Below are positions 10,451 to 19,468 of a DNA stretch of 64,000 bases, piece after piece. The position numbers and the translations under genes are program-made. This DNA is from an uncultured Pelagibacteraceae bacterium (GTDB taxonomy: Bacteria; Pseudomonadota; Alphaproteobacteria; Pelagibacterales; Pelagibacteraceae), in NCBI GenBank assembly GCA_902515205.1, contig CABXTU010000001.1:81503-145502 (forward strand), in the 5' to 3' direction. The notes beneath the pieces are model-generated. The model did not search any database. It saw nothing but the letters and a program-made list of their open reading frames with translations, and had not been told where the DNA came from. Position 1 is the first letter of the stretch; each line of letters opens with the position of its first letter.

Positions 10451-11371
10451 TTATGCTATTGATCTTAAAATACTTCTATTGATTACAGTGTGTGGTAAGT
10501 TTCTCTCCTTAATTTCAACTATAGAAAAATTTTCCTTATTTTTAAATACCTTCCTTAATAATTCATTAGTTAAATAATGTCCTCCCTGGGAACAAGTAAT
10601 ACTGGCTATCATTCTATAACCACATGTGTAAAGGTCACCAATACAATCCAAGATTTTATGGTTTACAAATTCTTTTGAATTTCTTAGACCATTAGTATTT
10701 AGTATCTCTTTTCCTTTCACAACTATTGCATTATTTAGACTTCCACCTTTTGCTAAACCATTTTTTTTTATCACTTCGATATCTTCATATAAACAAAAAG
10801 TTCTAGAATTAAATATGTCATCTAAATTATCTTCATAAACATTTATTTTGTTTCTTTGATTGCCTATTACTGGATTTTCATATTTAAGCTTAAAGTCAAT
10901 ATCAAGACTTAATTTTGAGGGAAAAATTGAAATAAATCTTTCACCACTATTAAATTCAATTTTTTTATTTATCTTTATAATTTTTATTGGAGAATTGCTT
11001 ATCTTAAAGCCAGCATTAATTATTTTATTTATAAAATCTTTTGCTGATCCATCCAATATTGGCACCTCTTCATTGTTTATCTCAATTAATGCATTATCTA
11101 TACCTAAACCAAAAAAAGCTCCCATTAAATGTTCAATTGTAGAAACTTTTACACCATATTCATTTGAAATTGTTGTGTTTAGAGACGTATTACTTACGTT
11201 AGAGAAATTTGGAAATATCAAATTATTTTCTTTGAGGTCCACTCTTTTAAAAACTATACCAGTATTAGGGTTGGAGGGTTTAATACAAACACTTACAACT
11301 TTACCACTATGGAGTGCAACTCCACTGAAGTTGATGTTTTTTTTAATAGTTTTTTGGTTTAGTAGAGACAT
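10451..11371 (-). CDS. lpxC: UDP-3-O-acyl-N-acetylglucosamine deacetylase
   Basis: A 306-residue LpxC, the committed zinc deacetylase of lipid A synthesis, in the cytosol. Recognisable blocks are FSGVALHSGK at the N-terminus, STIEHLMGAFFGLGIDNALIEI with the first zinc histidine and catalytic glutamate region, VPILDGSA, the LAKGGSL stretch, VNHKILDCIGDLY with the other zinc ligands H and D, and GGHYLTNELL with the general-acid histidine. The family usually continues the dcw cluster after ftsZ; here the preceding gene is the short ftsA-like gene, with a 64-bp gap that holds an 11-bp inverted repeat. It starts at ATG 11371. Confidence 0.96.
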   Translation of the reverse strand: MSLLNQKTIKKNINFSGVALHSGKVVSVCIKPSNPNTGIVFKRVDLKENNLIFPNFSNVSNTSLNTTISNEYGVKVSTIEHLMGAFFGLGIDNALIEINNEEVPILDGSAKDFINKIINAGFKISNSPIKIIKINKKIEFNSGERFISIFPSKLSLDIDFKLKYENPVIGNQRNKINVYEDNLDDIFNSRTFCLYEDIEVIKKNGLAKGGSLNNAIVVKGKEILNTNGLRNSKEFVNHKILDCIGDLYTCGYRMIASITCSQGGHYLTNELLRKVFKNKENFSIVEIKERNLPHTVINRSILRSIA

Positions 11372-11385
11372 TAAACTCTTTTAAT

Positions 11386-11434
11386 ACTGTATTTTCGAAA
11401 CTCAAAAACAACAAATATTACTAGAAAATACAGT
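11386..11434. repeat. perfect 11-bp inverted repeat upstream of lpxC
   Basis: ACTGTATTTTC at 11386-11396 is matched exactly by its reverse complement GAAAATACAGT at 11424-11434, around a 27-base AT-rich loop. The repeat fills the gap between the ftsA-like stop and the lpxC start, which is where ftsZ normally lies. No T-tract follows the stem in either direction, so it does not look like an intrinsic terminator. It could be a regulator site, an mRNA-stability hairpin or a relic; the sequence does not decide. Confidence 0.55.
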
Positions 11435-11435
11435 T

Positions 11436-12137
11436 TTAACTAAAAAAATTAAAAAACCTCTCAAAAAAACCATGATTTTTATTAGCTTTTTCAATAAACT
11501 TTACTTCATTTGGATTATGTCCATTTATAATTTTCTTAGCCATTAAAAATATATCCTCATCATCCTTTTTTAAAAACTTTGAAATATAATTTGCATTTAC
11601 AACTTTACCTAGAGAAATTTGATACTTTTTGAAAATTTTTTCAAAGTTTTTAAGTATATTATTTGAAATACAAATAATTTTAACATCTATTGAAAAGTTG
11701 TTTGCCTCGGTATCTTTTGGTAAATAGGAATAATAATTATTATCAATTTGATAATTTTCTATTATCATGTGAACGATTTTGCGAGAACCAATAGTTTTTT
11801 TACAACAATCTTTTCCATTATTTAATAGATGGCTTAAACTTTTTAAGTCAATTAAATTTTTATAATTATTTTTTTTAAGAGATATTTCAATCGGAAAAAA
11901 ATCATCTGTTCCTAATATAATAGATATTTTTTTTATAAAATTTTTTATTTTTTTTTCAATTTTAAAGATATGCTCATTTAAAAAAAAATCTAAATCATCA
12001 AAATTAAGGTTATTAATATTTGTGTCTCTAATTAATTCTTTTCTATAAATACTTTGGTTTGTTTCTGAAAAAACAGATACAATTAATCTTTCTTTACTTA
12101 TAAATAGAAAAATTTCATGATCCGTTCTATTTTTCAT
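11436..12137 (-). CDS. short FtsA-like protein in the ftsA slot
   Basis: A 233-residue protein encoded exactly where ftsA belongs, overlapping the ftsQ stop by 11 bases. FtsA (about 410-440 residues) is the actin-like anchor of FtsZ. Residues 118-190 here resemble the FtsA 1C subdomain: SRKIVHMIIENYQID, a strand-turn, then DVKIICISNNILKNFEKIFKK, much like the HLI...N...E.CGL segment of FtsA. I see no actin-type phosphate or adenosine motifs, so the ATPase half (domains 2A/2B) seems absent. The extreme C-terminus, GFFERFFNFFS, is a strongly amphipathic helix-like tail of the sort FtsA uses to bind the membrane. The assignment rests on position plus partial resemblance, and a different division protein is possible. 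Confidence 0.6.
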   Translation of the reverse strand: MKNRTDHEIFLFISKERLIVSVFSETNQSIYRKELIRDTNINNLNFDDLDFFLNEHIFKIEKKIKNFIKKISIILGTDDFFPIEISLKKNNYKNLIDLKSLSHLLNNGKDCCKKTIGSRKIVHMIIENYQIDNNYYSYLPKDTEANNFSIDVKIICISNNILKNFEKIFKKYQISLGKVVNANYISKFLKKDDEDIFLMAKKIINGHNPNEVKFIEKANKNHGFFERFFNFFS

Positions 12138-12801
12138 TGATTATGATCTGATTATATTGTCTTAAATCAATATTTTTTATTTTTTTTTTATAGTCTTGAG
12201 ATAATAAATTTACTAAAAAATTTAAAGAAATTTTTAAATTATCTTTTGGAAGTTTTACAATAAGACCTTCGTTTGTTTCTATATCCCATCTACCAGATTT
12301 AAAAAAAAATAATTTTTTAATTTCGTTGTAGTTGAAATTTGTTTCATCAATTGTTTTTTTTAATTCAAAAAAATTTGAACTTTCAAAATTTCCAAATAAA
12401 TATGGAACTTCTAATTTCACATCTTCCATTTTTATAAGTTTACCATTTGATCCTAGAAAGAAATTTTCTCCATTTTTATTTGTTTGTGCTAAAAATTTTG
12501 TTTTATGAACTTTAATATTTAAAGTTGAAGGATATTTCTTAAAAACAGTATAATTCTCAATTAAGCTGTTAGAGTTCAATATTTCTTTTATTTGTTTTTC
12601 ATCTAAAAAAAAAATATTTTCGATTTTTAATATTTCTAATTTTTCCATTAATTTAAGATTACCCTCGTAGTTTAAACCAGTAACATTTATCATATCTACT
12701 TTTGAAAAGTTATGTTTTTTTAAATCTTTGTTATTAAATGTTCCAATAACTAAAAATAAAAAAAGATATATTAAAATTTTTTTACTTTTTTTTTGAGGCA
12801 T
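12127..12801 (-). CDS. ftsQ: cell division protein FtsQ
   Basis: A 224-residue bitopic divisome protein: a lysine-rich N-terminus, one transmembrane segment at about residues 9-23 (ILIYLFLFLVIGTF), then a periplasmic POTRA domain (VDMINVTGLNYEG; EKLEILKIENIF) and an FtsQ/DivIB domain (IENYTVFKKYPSTLNIKVHK; FLAQTNKNGENFFLGSNG, family-conserved). FtsQ bridges FtsL/FtsB and FtsI/FtsW in septal synthesis. It is short compared with the usual 270-300 residues, mainly because the cytosolic N-terminus is tiny. It overlaps ddl by 20 bases upstream and the ftsA-like gene by 11 downstream. Confidence 0.85.
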   Translation of the reverse strand: MPQKKSKKILIYLFLFLVIGTFNNKDLKKHNFSKVDMINVTGLNYEGNLKLMEKLEILKIENIFFLDEKQIKEILNSNSLIENYTVFKKYPSTLNIKVHKTKFLAQTNKNGENFFLGSNGKLIKMEDVKLEVPYLFGNFESSNFFELKKTIDETNFNYNEIKKLFFFKSGRWDIETNEGLIVKLPKDNLKISLNFLVNLLSQDYKKKIKNIDLRQYNQIIINEK

Positions 12802-13696
12802 CTTTTAAAATCAATTCAATAAGTTTAATAAAACTAATACCACAGTGAGTAGCAATCTCGGGCACCAAAGAAAGAGATGTCATTCCTGGCTGAGTATTAA
12901 TTTCGAGAAGATAAAATTTCCCGTTATAAAATTTAAAATCAGATCGAGTAACTCCTCTGCATTTAATTAATTTATGTGCTTTAAATGCTAAAAACATTAG
13001 ATTCCCGTATTCTCTCTTTTTTAAATCTACAGGAATAATGTGTTTTGTTCTTGCTTTAGAATTATATTTTGCTTCATAATCATAAAATTTTCTTCTTGGT
13101 TTTAATTCAATCGCTCCAAGCTTTTTTGAACCAATAATTGCAGCCTGAATTTCTCTTCCTGGTATAAATTCCTCTATTATTATTTTTTTATAATCTTTCA
13201 ATAACTCAATTTTTTTAAATATATTAGATTTATTACATATAAATACATTTAAACTTGAGCCTTCATTTATAGGTTTTAATACTACAGGAAATTTTATTTT
13301 TCTGTTGATTAATTTAATCAATTCAGATTTTGATTTATCAAATAAATATAAAAAATATTTAGGAGTTAATATATTGTTTTTAATAAAGATTCTTTTTGAT
13401 AATACTTTATCCATCGCTATAGCTGATGGGATTACTCCAGAGTGGGTATATGGTATTCCAGTAGTTTCTAATATAGATTGAACGTATCCGTCTTCTCCAA
13501 ACTGGCCATGTAAAGCATTAAAAATTATATTTGGTTTAAATTGTTTTATGTTATCAAATAATTTAAAGTTTGGTTCAGACAACTTTACTTTATAATTATT
13601 TTTAGAAAGTTCTTGTGCTACTTGATTACCAGTATTAAGACTGATTGCTCTCTCTTTAGAAATCCCCCCTGAAATTATTAATATTTTCTTTTTCAA
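12782..13696 (-). CDS. ddl: D-alanine--D-alanine ligase
   Basis: A 304-residue ATP-grasp enzyme joining two D-alanines for the peptidoglycan stem. Seen in order: GGISKERAISL at the N-terminus (family GGxSxERxVSL), NALHGQFGEDG, GIPYTHSGVIPSAIAMDK, the ATP-grasp core VVLKPINEGSSLNV and IIEEFIPGREI, and the C-terminal YLLEINTQPGMTSLSLVP with metal-binding E and N. The start is a TTG at 13696, two bases after the murB stop codon, because no in-frame ATG lies near. The 3' end overlaps ftsQ by 20 bases. Confidence 0.95.
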   Translation of the reverse strand: MKKKILIISGGISKERAISLNTGNQVAQELSKNNYKVKLSEPNFKLFDNIKQFKPNIIFNALHGQFGEDGYVQSILETTGIPYTHSGVIPSAIAMDKVLSKRIFIKNNILTPKYFLYLFDKSKSELIKLINRKIKFPVVLKPINEGSSLNVFICNKSNIFKKIELLKDYKKIIIEEFIPGREIQAAIIGSKKLGAIELKPRRKFYDYEAKYNSKARTKHIIPVDLKKREYGNLMFLAFKAHKLIKCRGVTRSDFKFYNGKFYLLEINTQPGMTSLSLVPEIATHCGISFIKLIELILKDASKKK

Positions 13697-13697
13697 A

Positions 13698-14606
13698 TTA
13701 TTTCAAAATTTTAATTTCTTTTTCTAAACTAATACCAGTCTTTTCCAAAACATTTTCGGCTACAAAATTAATCAATTTATTCATATCTTCAAAAGTTGCA
13801 TAACCTTTGTTAACAAAAAAATTGCAATGTCTTTTGGAAATACAAGCATCACCAAAGCTTGTATCTAATGGCACCGACTCTTTAATAAGCTCCCAAACTT
13901 TTTTTTTTGATTGTAATATTGGATTTTTAAAAGTACTACCGCTAGTTTTTATTCTACTTGGTTGATTCTTTTCTTTCTCTAATTTAAGTTTATCCATCTC
14001 GTTTTTAATTTCCAAAGGATCGCCTTTTACACCCCGAAAAGAAGCGCTTAAAAAAATTAGATCATCAGAAAAGTTACTTTCTCTATATTGAAAATTAATA
14101 TCTTTAGCCGGAATAGTTAAAATATTTCCAGATTTATCAATTGCTTGAACTGATAATAAAATATCTTTAAACTCTTTATTAAAACATCCTGCATTCATCT
14201 TTATTCCTCCACCTATTGTTCCTGGGATACAAGCTAAGAATTCAAAACCTCTAATGCTATTATTAAACGCGAAATCGGATAAAGTTTTATCTAAAACTGC
14301 ACTTCCAGCTATTATTATATTATCGTTAAGTAGAGAAATGTTATTGAAGTTATTACTCAATTTTATTACGACTCCATCAAATAAATTATCACTTATTAAA
14401 ATATTTGAACCTGCACCTAGAATAAATATTTTTTCTTTGTTTTGTAATTTTTTTAAAAATATTACTAATTCCTTTAAATTTTTTGATTTATAATATACCT
14501 TTGATTTTCCTCCTATATTAAACCAGTTTTTTTTTTTGAGATCATGATTAAATCTTACACTGTCACCAAATTCACTTAACGTATATTTTAATTGTTCAAT
14601 TTCCAT
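13698..14606 (-). CDS. murB: UDP-N-acetylenolpyruvoylglucosamine reductase
   Basis: A 302-residue FAD-dependent reductase converting UDP-GlcNAc-enolpyruvate to UDP-MurNAc. FAD-binding and catalytic blocks are clear: NWFNIGGKS, FILGAGSNILISD, CIPGTIGGGIKMNAG, QYRESNF with the active-site arginine, and RIKTSGSTFKNP with the proton-donating serine; SKRHCNFFVNKG and a terminal glutamate-containing helix follow. The build is the short type II form common in alphaproteobacteria and Gram-positives. It starts at ATG 14606, sharing one base with the murC stop. Confidence 0.96.
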   Translation of the reverse strand: MEIEQLKYTLSEFGDSVRFNHDLKKKNWFNIGGKSKVYYKSKNLKELVIFLKKLQNKEKIFILGAGSNILISDNLFDGVVIKLSNNFNNISLLNDNIIIAGSAVLDKTLSDFAFNNSIRGFEFLACIPGTIGGGIKMNAGCFNKEFKDILLSVQAIDKSGNILTIPAKDINFQYRESNFSDDLIFLSASFRGVKGDPLEIKNEMDKLKLEKEKNQPSRIKTSGSTFKNPILQSKKKVWELIKESVPLDTSFGDACISKRHCNFFVNKGYATFEDMNKLINFVAENVLEKTGISLEKEIKILK

Positions 14607-16000
14607 TATAACAATTTAGGAATTTTTCTCATCCAATTAGAAATAGATCCTGCACCCATTCCAATAACAATTTTTTTTCCATACATATTTTTTTTGATAA
14701 ATTTTGCTAATTGATGATTATTTTGAACTAAAAATAATTTTACTTTTGAATTTTTTATAATTTCTTTAGCAAAATTAATATAATTAAAATCTAATTTAAT
14801 CCTTTCTCCAGCAGTAAATATTGGGCACAAGATAACTATATCTGCTCTTTTAAATGAATAAGAAAACTCTTTTCTTAAATCTTTTAATCTAGAAATCCTG
14901 TGCGGTTCAAATATACAAATTTTTTCAAAATTTTGATAAACTTTACTAACCCCCTCCATAACTTCTTTTATTTCAGTTGGATGATGAGCGTAATCATCAT
15001 AAAAATCAATTCCATTATGTGTAAAAATTTTATTAAATCTTCTTTGAACACCTTTAAAGCTTAATAATCCCTTTTTAATATCTAAAATAGATATACCTAC
15101 AGTAAGAGCAACAGCAACTGCTGCAATTGAATTTCTTATATTGTGAATACCAATTAAAGGGATTCTAAGATTTTTAATGGTAACTTTTTTTTTATTAGGA
15201 ACGTTAACTATTAAATCAAATTTAGAAAATTTTATATTTTGTTTAATATTTTTTATTAAGAAATTTGATTTATGGCTAAGTCCGTAAGTATAAAAGTTTT
15301 TATTTTTTATTTTTTTTATTATTTCTCTATTAATTTTATCGTCCAAACAAATGAATGATTTTCCAAATGATGGCACTTTTTCTATAAATTTGATGAAGTA
15401 ATTCTTTAGATCATTAATAGACTTATAAAAATCCATGTGTTCTCTATCAATATTGGTAATGATAGAATAAGTTGGTGGAATATGAACAAAACTACCATCA
15501 GATTCATCGGCCTCTAAAATAGACCAATCACTCTTACCAAGCTTGGCTGTATTTTTTATTGAGTTAATAACTCCACCGTTAATTATTGTAGGATCTAATT
15601 TTGTTTTCTGAAAAATTGAAGTTATCAAAGATGTAGTGGTAGTTTTTCCATGGGACCCTGCTACAACAATATTCTTAGTTAATGAAACGATATTTGCCAA
15701 CATTTTACCTCTTGAAATAATTGGTAAATTTTTTCTTTTTGCCTCAATAATTTCTGGATTATTTTTTTTTATAGCTGAAGAGATTACAACTATTGTTGCT
15801 TCTTTTAAATTTTGTTTTTTTTGTCCTATAAAAATTTTTATTTTTTCTTTTTTTAGTCTTTCAACATTCTTATTAAAAGTTAAATCACTACCTTGAACTT
15901 TAAATCCTTTGCCTCTCATAATTAAAGAAAGACCGCTCATACCTATACCACCAATTCCGATAAAGTGTATAATTTCAGTTTTAGCTATTTCAATCTTCAT
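14606..16000 (-). CDS. murC: UDP-N-acetylmuramate--L-alanine ligase
   Basis: A 464-residue Mur ligase that adds the first amino acid, L-Ala, to UDP-MurNAc. The N-terminal Rossmann motif HFIGIGGIGMSGL, ATP P-loop VAGSHGKTTTTSL, catalytic segment ILEADESDGSF, NIDREHMDFY and the C-terminal FYDDYAHHPTEIKEV and FEPHRISRLKDL are all present. The length is normal. It starts at ATG 16000, 11 bases inside the murG 3' end, consistent with translational coupling within the dcw run. Confidence 0.97.
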   Translation of the reverse strand: MKIEIAKTEIIHFIGIGGIGMSGLSLIMRGKGFKVQGSDLTFNKNVERLKKEKIKIFIGQKKQNLKEATIVVISSAIKKNNPEIIEAKRKNLPIISRGKMLANIVSLTKNIVVAGSHGKTTTTSLITSIFQKTKLDPTIINGGVINSIKNTAKLGKSDWSILEADESDGSFVHIPPTYSIITNIDREHMDFYKSINDLKNYFIKFIEKVPSFGKSFICLDDKINREIIKKIKNKNFYTYGLSHKSNFLIKNIKQNIKFSKFDLIVNVPNKKKVTIKNLRIPLIGIHNIRNSIAAVAVALTVGISILDIKKGLLSFKGVQRRFNKIFTHNGIDFYDDYAHHPTEIKEVMEGVSKVYQNFEKICIFEPHRISRLKDLRKEFSYSFKRADIVILCPIFTAGERIKLDFNYINFAKEIIKNSKVKLFLVQNNHQLAKFIKKNMYGKKIVIGMGAGSISNWMRKIPKLL

Positions 16001-17054
16001 TAATATTTTTTAGTATTTTTTGGTTAACATTAATCCAAGTATTATGATAATTTAATTTTTTTAAATTTTCTTTTTTTTTAAGATAATCACTTTTATCAAA
16101 AAAGATATCATTTAAAACTTTTTCGATCTTTTTATCAAATTGATTTTGTTCTACTATCCAACAACAATTTTTAATTTTGTAAAAATTTGCATTTTCAAGT
16201 TGATGATTATCCTTAGATGTTGGTAATGGAACAGCTATAAAGGGAGTATTTAAAACTGATAGTTCAGCAAGTGTTGATGCTCCAGCTCTTGATATACACA
16301 GATCCGCCTGAAGAACATAGTCTGCAAAATTTTTTTCAAAACTAAAAATTTCATTTTCAATATTATTTTTTGTATAAAAATCACTCAAATCAGAAATATT
16401 TTTCTCGACAGTTTGCTGTATTACTCTGATAGGTTTTTTTTTTGCATATTTTATAATAATATTTTTTAGATTTTTATCAAAAATACTTGCTCCTTGACTG
16501 CCTCCTACTATTAGTAAAGTAAATTTATCTTTAATTTTATTAGTTGTTTCTAGTTTATAGATTTGTTCTTTAACCAAAGGATAGATCGTTATTATTTTAT
16601 CTTTAAATTTATTAGGAAAATTTTTTACCTCTTTTGTATAACAAAAAATCTTTTCACAAGAATTTAAAAAAAATTTATTTGCACGACCTAACACCTGATT
16701 TGGTTCAATTAAATAAATTTTTAATTTTAGTAATTTTGACGCTAAGATTAATGGTAATGACATATAACCACCTGTTGAAAAAATTTTTTTTATTTTTTTA
16801 TTTTTTAACAAAAAAAAAGACTTTAAAGTCAAAATTAAAACCATGACAAAATTAAACGGTAAAAAAAAAATATTATTTAACTTTGGGGTATTAATAATTT
16901 CTAATGTAAAGTTGTCATTATCTAAATATTTCAAACCTCTTTTATCAGTTGATATTATGATATTTGCTACATCAGAAAGATGTTTGTAAAGAATTGTGGC
17001 AGGTATCACATGGCCACCAGAACCTCCAGTTGTAATTAAAAAATTCTTTTTCAT
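15990..17054 (-). CDS. murG: undecaprenyldiphospho-muramoylpentapeptide N-acetylglucosaminyltransferase
   Basis: A 354-residue GT28 glycosyltransferase that adds GlcNAc to lipid I to make lipid II at the inner face of the cytoplasmic membrane. The N-terminal glycine-rich loop TTGGSGGHVIPA binds the diphosphate. The FSTGGYMSLPLILASKLLKL region and YLIEPNQVLGRANKF follow. The C-terminal domain has LLIVGGSQGASIFD, ADLCISRAGASTLAEL and the UDP-binding AVPLPTSKDNHQLENA. It starts at ATG 17054, overlapping the ftsW stop by four bases (ATGA type). Confidence 0.96.
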   Translation of the reverse strand: MKKNFLITTGGSGGHVIPATILYKHLSDVANIIISTDKRGLKYLDNDNFTLEIINTPKLNNIFFLPFNFVMVLILTLKSFFLLKNKKIKKIFSTGGYMSLPLILASKLLKLKIYLIEPNQVLGRANKFFLNSCEKIFCYTKEVKNFPNKFKDKIITIYPLVKEQIYKLETTNKIKDKFTLLIVGGSQGASIFDKNLKNIIIKYAKKKPIRVIQQTVEKNISDLSDFYTKNNIENEIFSFEKNFADYVLQADLCISRAGASTLAELSVLNTPFIAVPLPTSKDNHQLENANFYKIKNCCWIVEQNQFDKKIEKVLNDIFFDKSDYLKKKENLKKLNYHNTWINVNQKILKNINED

Positions 17055-18178
17055 AAACTAATTTTTCTTTTAGTTAAATTTAAAATAATTCCTGATAAAA
17101 TTGAGATACTTACAATTGAAGATCCTCCGTAACTGATAAAAGGCAAGGTCATACCTGTAGTAGGAAACAATCTTATATTTACTCCAATATGAATCATTGC
17201 CTGTAATAGAATAAGGCTAATACACCCTATTAAAACCAATTTAGTTCTTTCTTCATTTTCTAAATAAACTTTTTTAAAAACAGAATAAATGAAAATTAAA
17301 AACAAAATTAAAATTAAAATTATAGCAATAATACCAAATTCCTCTGAGATTACAGATATTATATAATCTGTATGAGCTTCTGGCACTCTATTTTTTAATG
17401 TCCCTTCTCCAATTCCTTTTCCAAAATATCCTCCGCTAGTAATAGAGTCGATTGCTTTTTCTGATTGAGCATTATAAGTCCCTGTTTCAGTATTAAAAAA
17501 GGAGTATATTCTATTTTTAATATAGATAAACTTTGGTACAAAATTAATTAAATAAAAAAGGGCTAAAGACAAAGTCATACATGAAAAAATTAAAAAAATT
17601 ATATTTATGCCTGATATAAAAATTAAGACAGACCAACTAAAAAAAACTAATAAGGTTTGTCCTATATCTGGTTGAGCGGCTAATAATAAAGCTATCATTA
17701 AGGTTATCAAAAATGAAACTGAGTACTTAAAATATAAATTAGTATATTTTTCACTACTCAAAATTAAACTAATAAAAATTATTAAAAAAGGTTTAACTAA
17801 TTCTATGGGTTGAAATCTTGGCAGTATATATAAATCTATCCATCTTTGAGCACTATTTACCTCAATGCCGATAAAAGGAACTAAAAGCAAAAAAATAAGT
17901 GAAAGAAGAAAAATTATAGGGGAAATTTTAAAGAGTCTTTCTTCATTAATAAAAGATAATACAAAAATTATAATTAAACCTAAAAAAACAAATGAAAGAT
18001 GTTTGAAAAAAAAGGCATAATCATTTGTTTCTAATTTATCAGATACTAATAAAGATGTAGATACAAGAGAAAAAAATAGTCCTGTGATAAACAACAAAAT
18101 GATTAAAGAAAATATAAATTTATCAATATTCTTCCACCATTCGTAATAATGATTGTATATATATCTACTAAAGTCCAT
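17051..18178 (-). CDS. ftsW: SEDS-family septal glycosyltransferase FtsW
   Basis: A 375-residue polytopic membrane protein with about ten hydrophobic helices. The SEDS signatures are seen: AQRWIDLYILPRFQPIE (family RWI...FQPSE), LAAQPDIGQTLLVF with the key aspartate region, SGGYFGKGIGEGTLKNRVPEAHTDYI, EEFGII and the final TTGMTLPFISYGGSS. FtsW polymerises glycan strands at the septum together with FtsI. Its position between murD and murG is the classical dcw place for ftsW rather than rodA. It overlaps murD by 11 bases. Confidence 0.95.
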   Translation of the reverse strand: MDFSRYIYNHYYEWWKNIDKFIFSLIILLFITGLFFSLVSTSLLVSDKLETNDYAFFFKHLSFVFLGLIIIFVLSFINEERLFKISPIIFLLSLIFLLLVPFIGIEVNSAQRWIDLYILPRFQPIELVKPFLIIFISLILSSEKYTNLYFKYSVSFLITLMIALLLAAQPDIGQTLLVFFSWSVLIFISGINIIFLIFSCMTLSLALFYLINFVPKFIYIKNRIYSFFNTETGTYNAQSEKAIDSITSGGYFGKGIGEGTLKNRVPEAHTDYIISVISEEFGIIAIILILILFLIFIYSVFKKVYLENEERTKLVLIGCISLILLQAMIHIGVNIRLFPTTGMTLPFISYGGSSIVSISILSGIILNLTKRKISL

Positions 18179-19457
18179 TTAAATACTTATTAATTAATCT
18201 GTTAAAATATAAACCCCTATCCTCAAAATTTTTAAAATTGTCAAATGATGCTGCGCATGGACTAAATAATATCGTTTTATTAATAAATTTTTCTTTTTTG
18301 GCAATATTTAAAATTTCTTTTAAAGCATCTTTTAAATTATTAAAATTTTTAGATTTTATTTTATTCTTTAGTTTTTTATTAAAAAAATTTTTATTTCTTC
18401 CATAAATGAAGGCTTTAATATTTTTAAAATATTTTTTTGGTAATTTAAACTTATCTCCTTTTTTAGGAATGCCTCCTAATAACCAATAAATATTATGATT
18501 TTTTTTTAAAAGACTTAACGAAGATGAAAAACTTGTTGATTTTGAGTCGTTTATTATCGTTAAATATCTTCTTCTAAAAATAATTTGTTGTCGATATTTT
18601 AATCCTTTAAATCTTTTAATTGTTTTAATTATTACATTATTTCTAAGATTGAGTTTTTTTGATATTTCTAAAACAAATAACAAATTTTCCTTATTGGAAT
18701 TGGTTGAAAAATATACATTATTTATATTTTTCAAAAAATTAATATTTTTTTTAGTGTTAACTCTAATAATTTTACTTTCAAAACTATTAGATTTAAGTTC
18801 TTTATTTGTTAATAAATCACCTTTATTTATAAAAGCTAAGTTACCTTTATTTTGATTTTTCAAAAGCTTAAATTTAGCCTTAATATATTGATTAAGATTT
18901 TTATGTCTCTCTATATGATCAGGAGATAAGTTTAGTATCGCAGCATATTTAGATTTAAAAATTTTACTGTATTCAAGTTGATAAGATGAAGCCTCTATAA
19001 CAAAAACTGTTTTTTTCTTAACATTATTAATAGATAAAATAGGGTTTCCTATATTTCCAACCAATTTAGCGTCAAATTTTTGGTCTAACAAAACCTTATA
19101 CATCAGTTGGCATGTCGTAGATTTTCCATTTGTACCTGTAATTGTAATACAATCGTTTTTATAAAATGAATAAAATATATCTAGATCTGAATAAATCTTA
19201 TCAAAGTTTTTTTTAAGAAATCTAGATAATTTACATTTATGAATATCAATACCCGGACTTAGGATTACTAGATCAAATTTGAATTTTGGAATGTTTTTAT
19301 AACTAATTAAGTTTTTTTTTATATCTAAAGTTTTAAACTTTAATTTATAGTCATCATATAAAAAAACATCGTTTTTTTTTTTTAAAAATTTAAAAGTAGA
19401 TATTCCACTTTTTCCTAAACCATAAATTAATATTTTTTTATTCAAAAAGATATTCAA
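18168..19457 (-). CDS. murD: UDP-N-acetylmuramoyl-L-alanine--D-glutamate ligase
   Basis: A 429-residue Mur ligase adding D-Glu to UDP-MurNAc-L-Ala. Motifs are YGLGKSGISTFKFL at the N-terminus, LVILSPGID, the P-loop CITITGTNGKSTT, VFVIEASSYQLE, NLSPDHIERH and the C-terminal YWLLGGIPKKGDKF and FSPCAASFDNFKNFEDRG. The start is a TTG at 19457; no better in-frame ATG is available upstream. The protein is lysine/asparagine-rich through codon bias. An 11-bp gap separates it from mraY, and it overlaps ftsW by 11 bases. Confidence 0.95.
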   Translation of the reverse strand: MNIFLNKKILIYGLGKSGISTFKFLKKKNDVFLYDDYKLKFKTLDIKKNLISYKNIPKFKFDLVILSPGIDIHKCKLSRFLKKNFDKIYSDLDIFYSFYKNDCITITGTNGKSTTCQLMYKVLLDQKFDAKLVGNIGNPILSINNVKKKTVFVIEASSYQLEYSKIFKSKYAAILNLSPDHIERHKNLNQYIKAKFKLLKNQNKGNLAFINKGDLLTNKELKSNSFESKIIRVNTKKNINFLKNINNVYFSTNSNKENLLFVLEISKKLNLRNNVIIKTIKRFKGLKYRQQIIFRRRYLTIINDSKSTSFSSSLSLLKKNHNIYWLLGGIPKKGDKFKLPKKYFKNIKAFIYGRNKNFFNKKLKNKIKSKNFNNLKDALKEILNIAKKEKFINKTILFSPCAASFDNFKNFEDRGLYFNRLINKYLNGL

Positions 19458-19468
19458 GAATAAGCCCT

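Noticed and set aside
10860..11384. A 174-codon plus-strand frame opposite lpxC
   Set aside because: It mirrors the lpxC coding frame; composition is that of an antisense shadow (hydrophobic Leu/Ile/Phe-rich) and lpxC is well conserved.
11386..11434. Calling the inverted repeat before lpxC an intrinsic terminator
   Set aside because: The stem is AT-rich, the loop is 27 bases and no T-tract follows in either direction.
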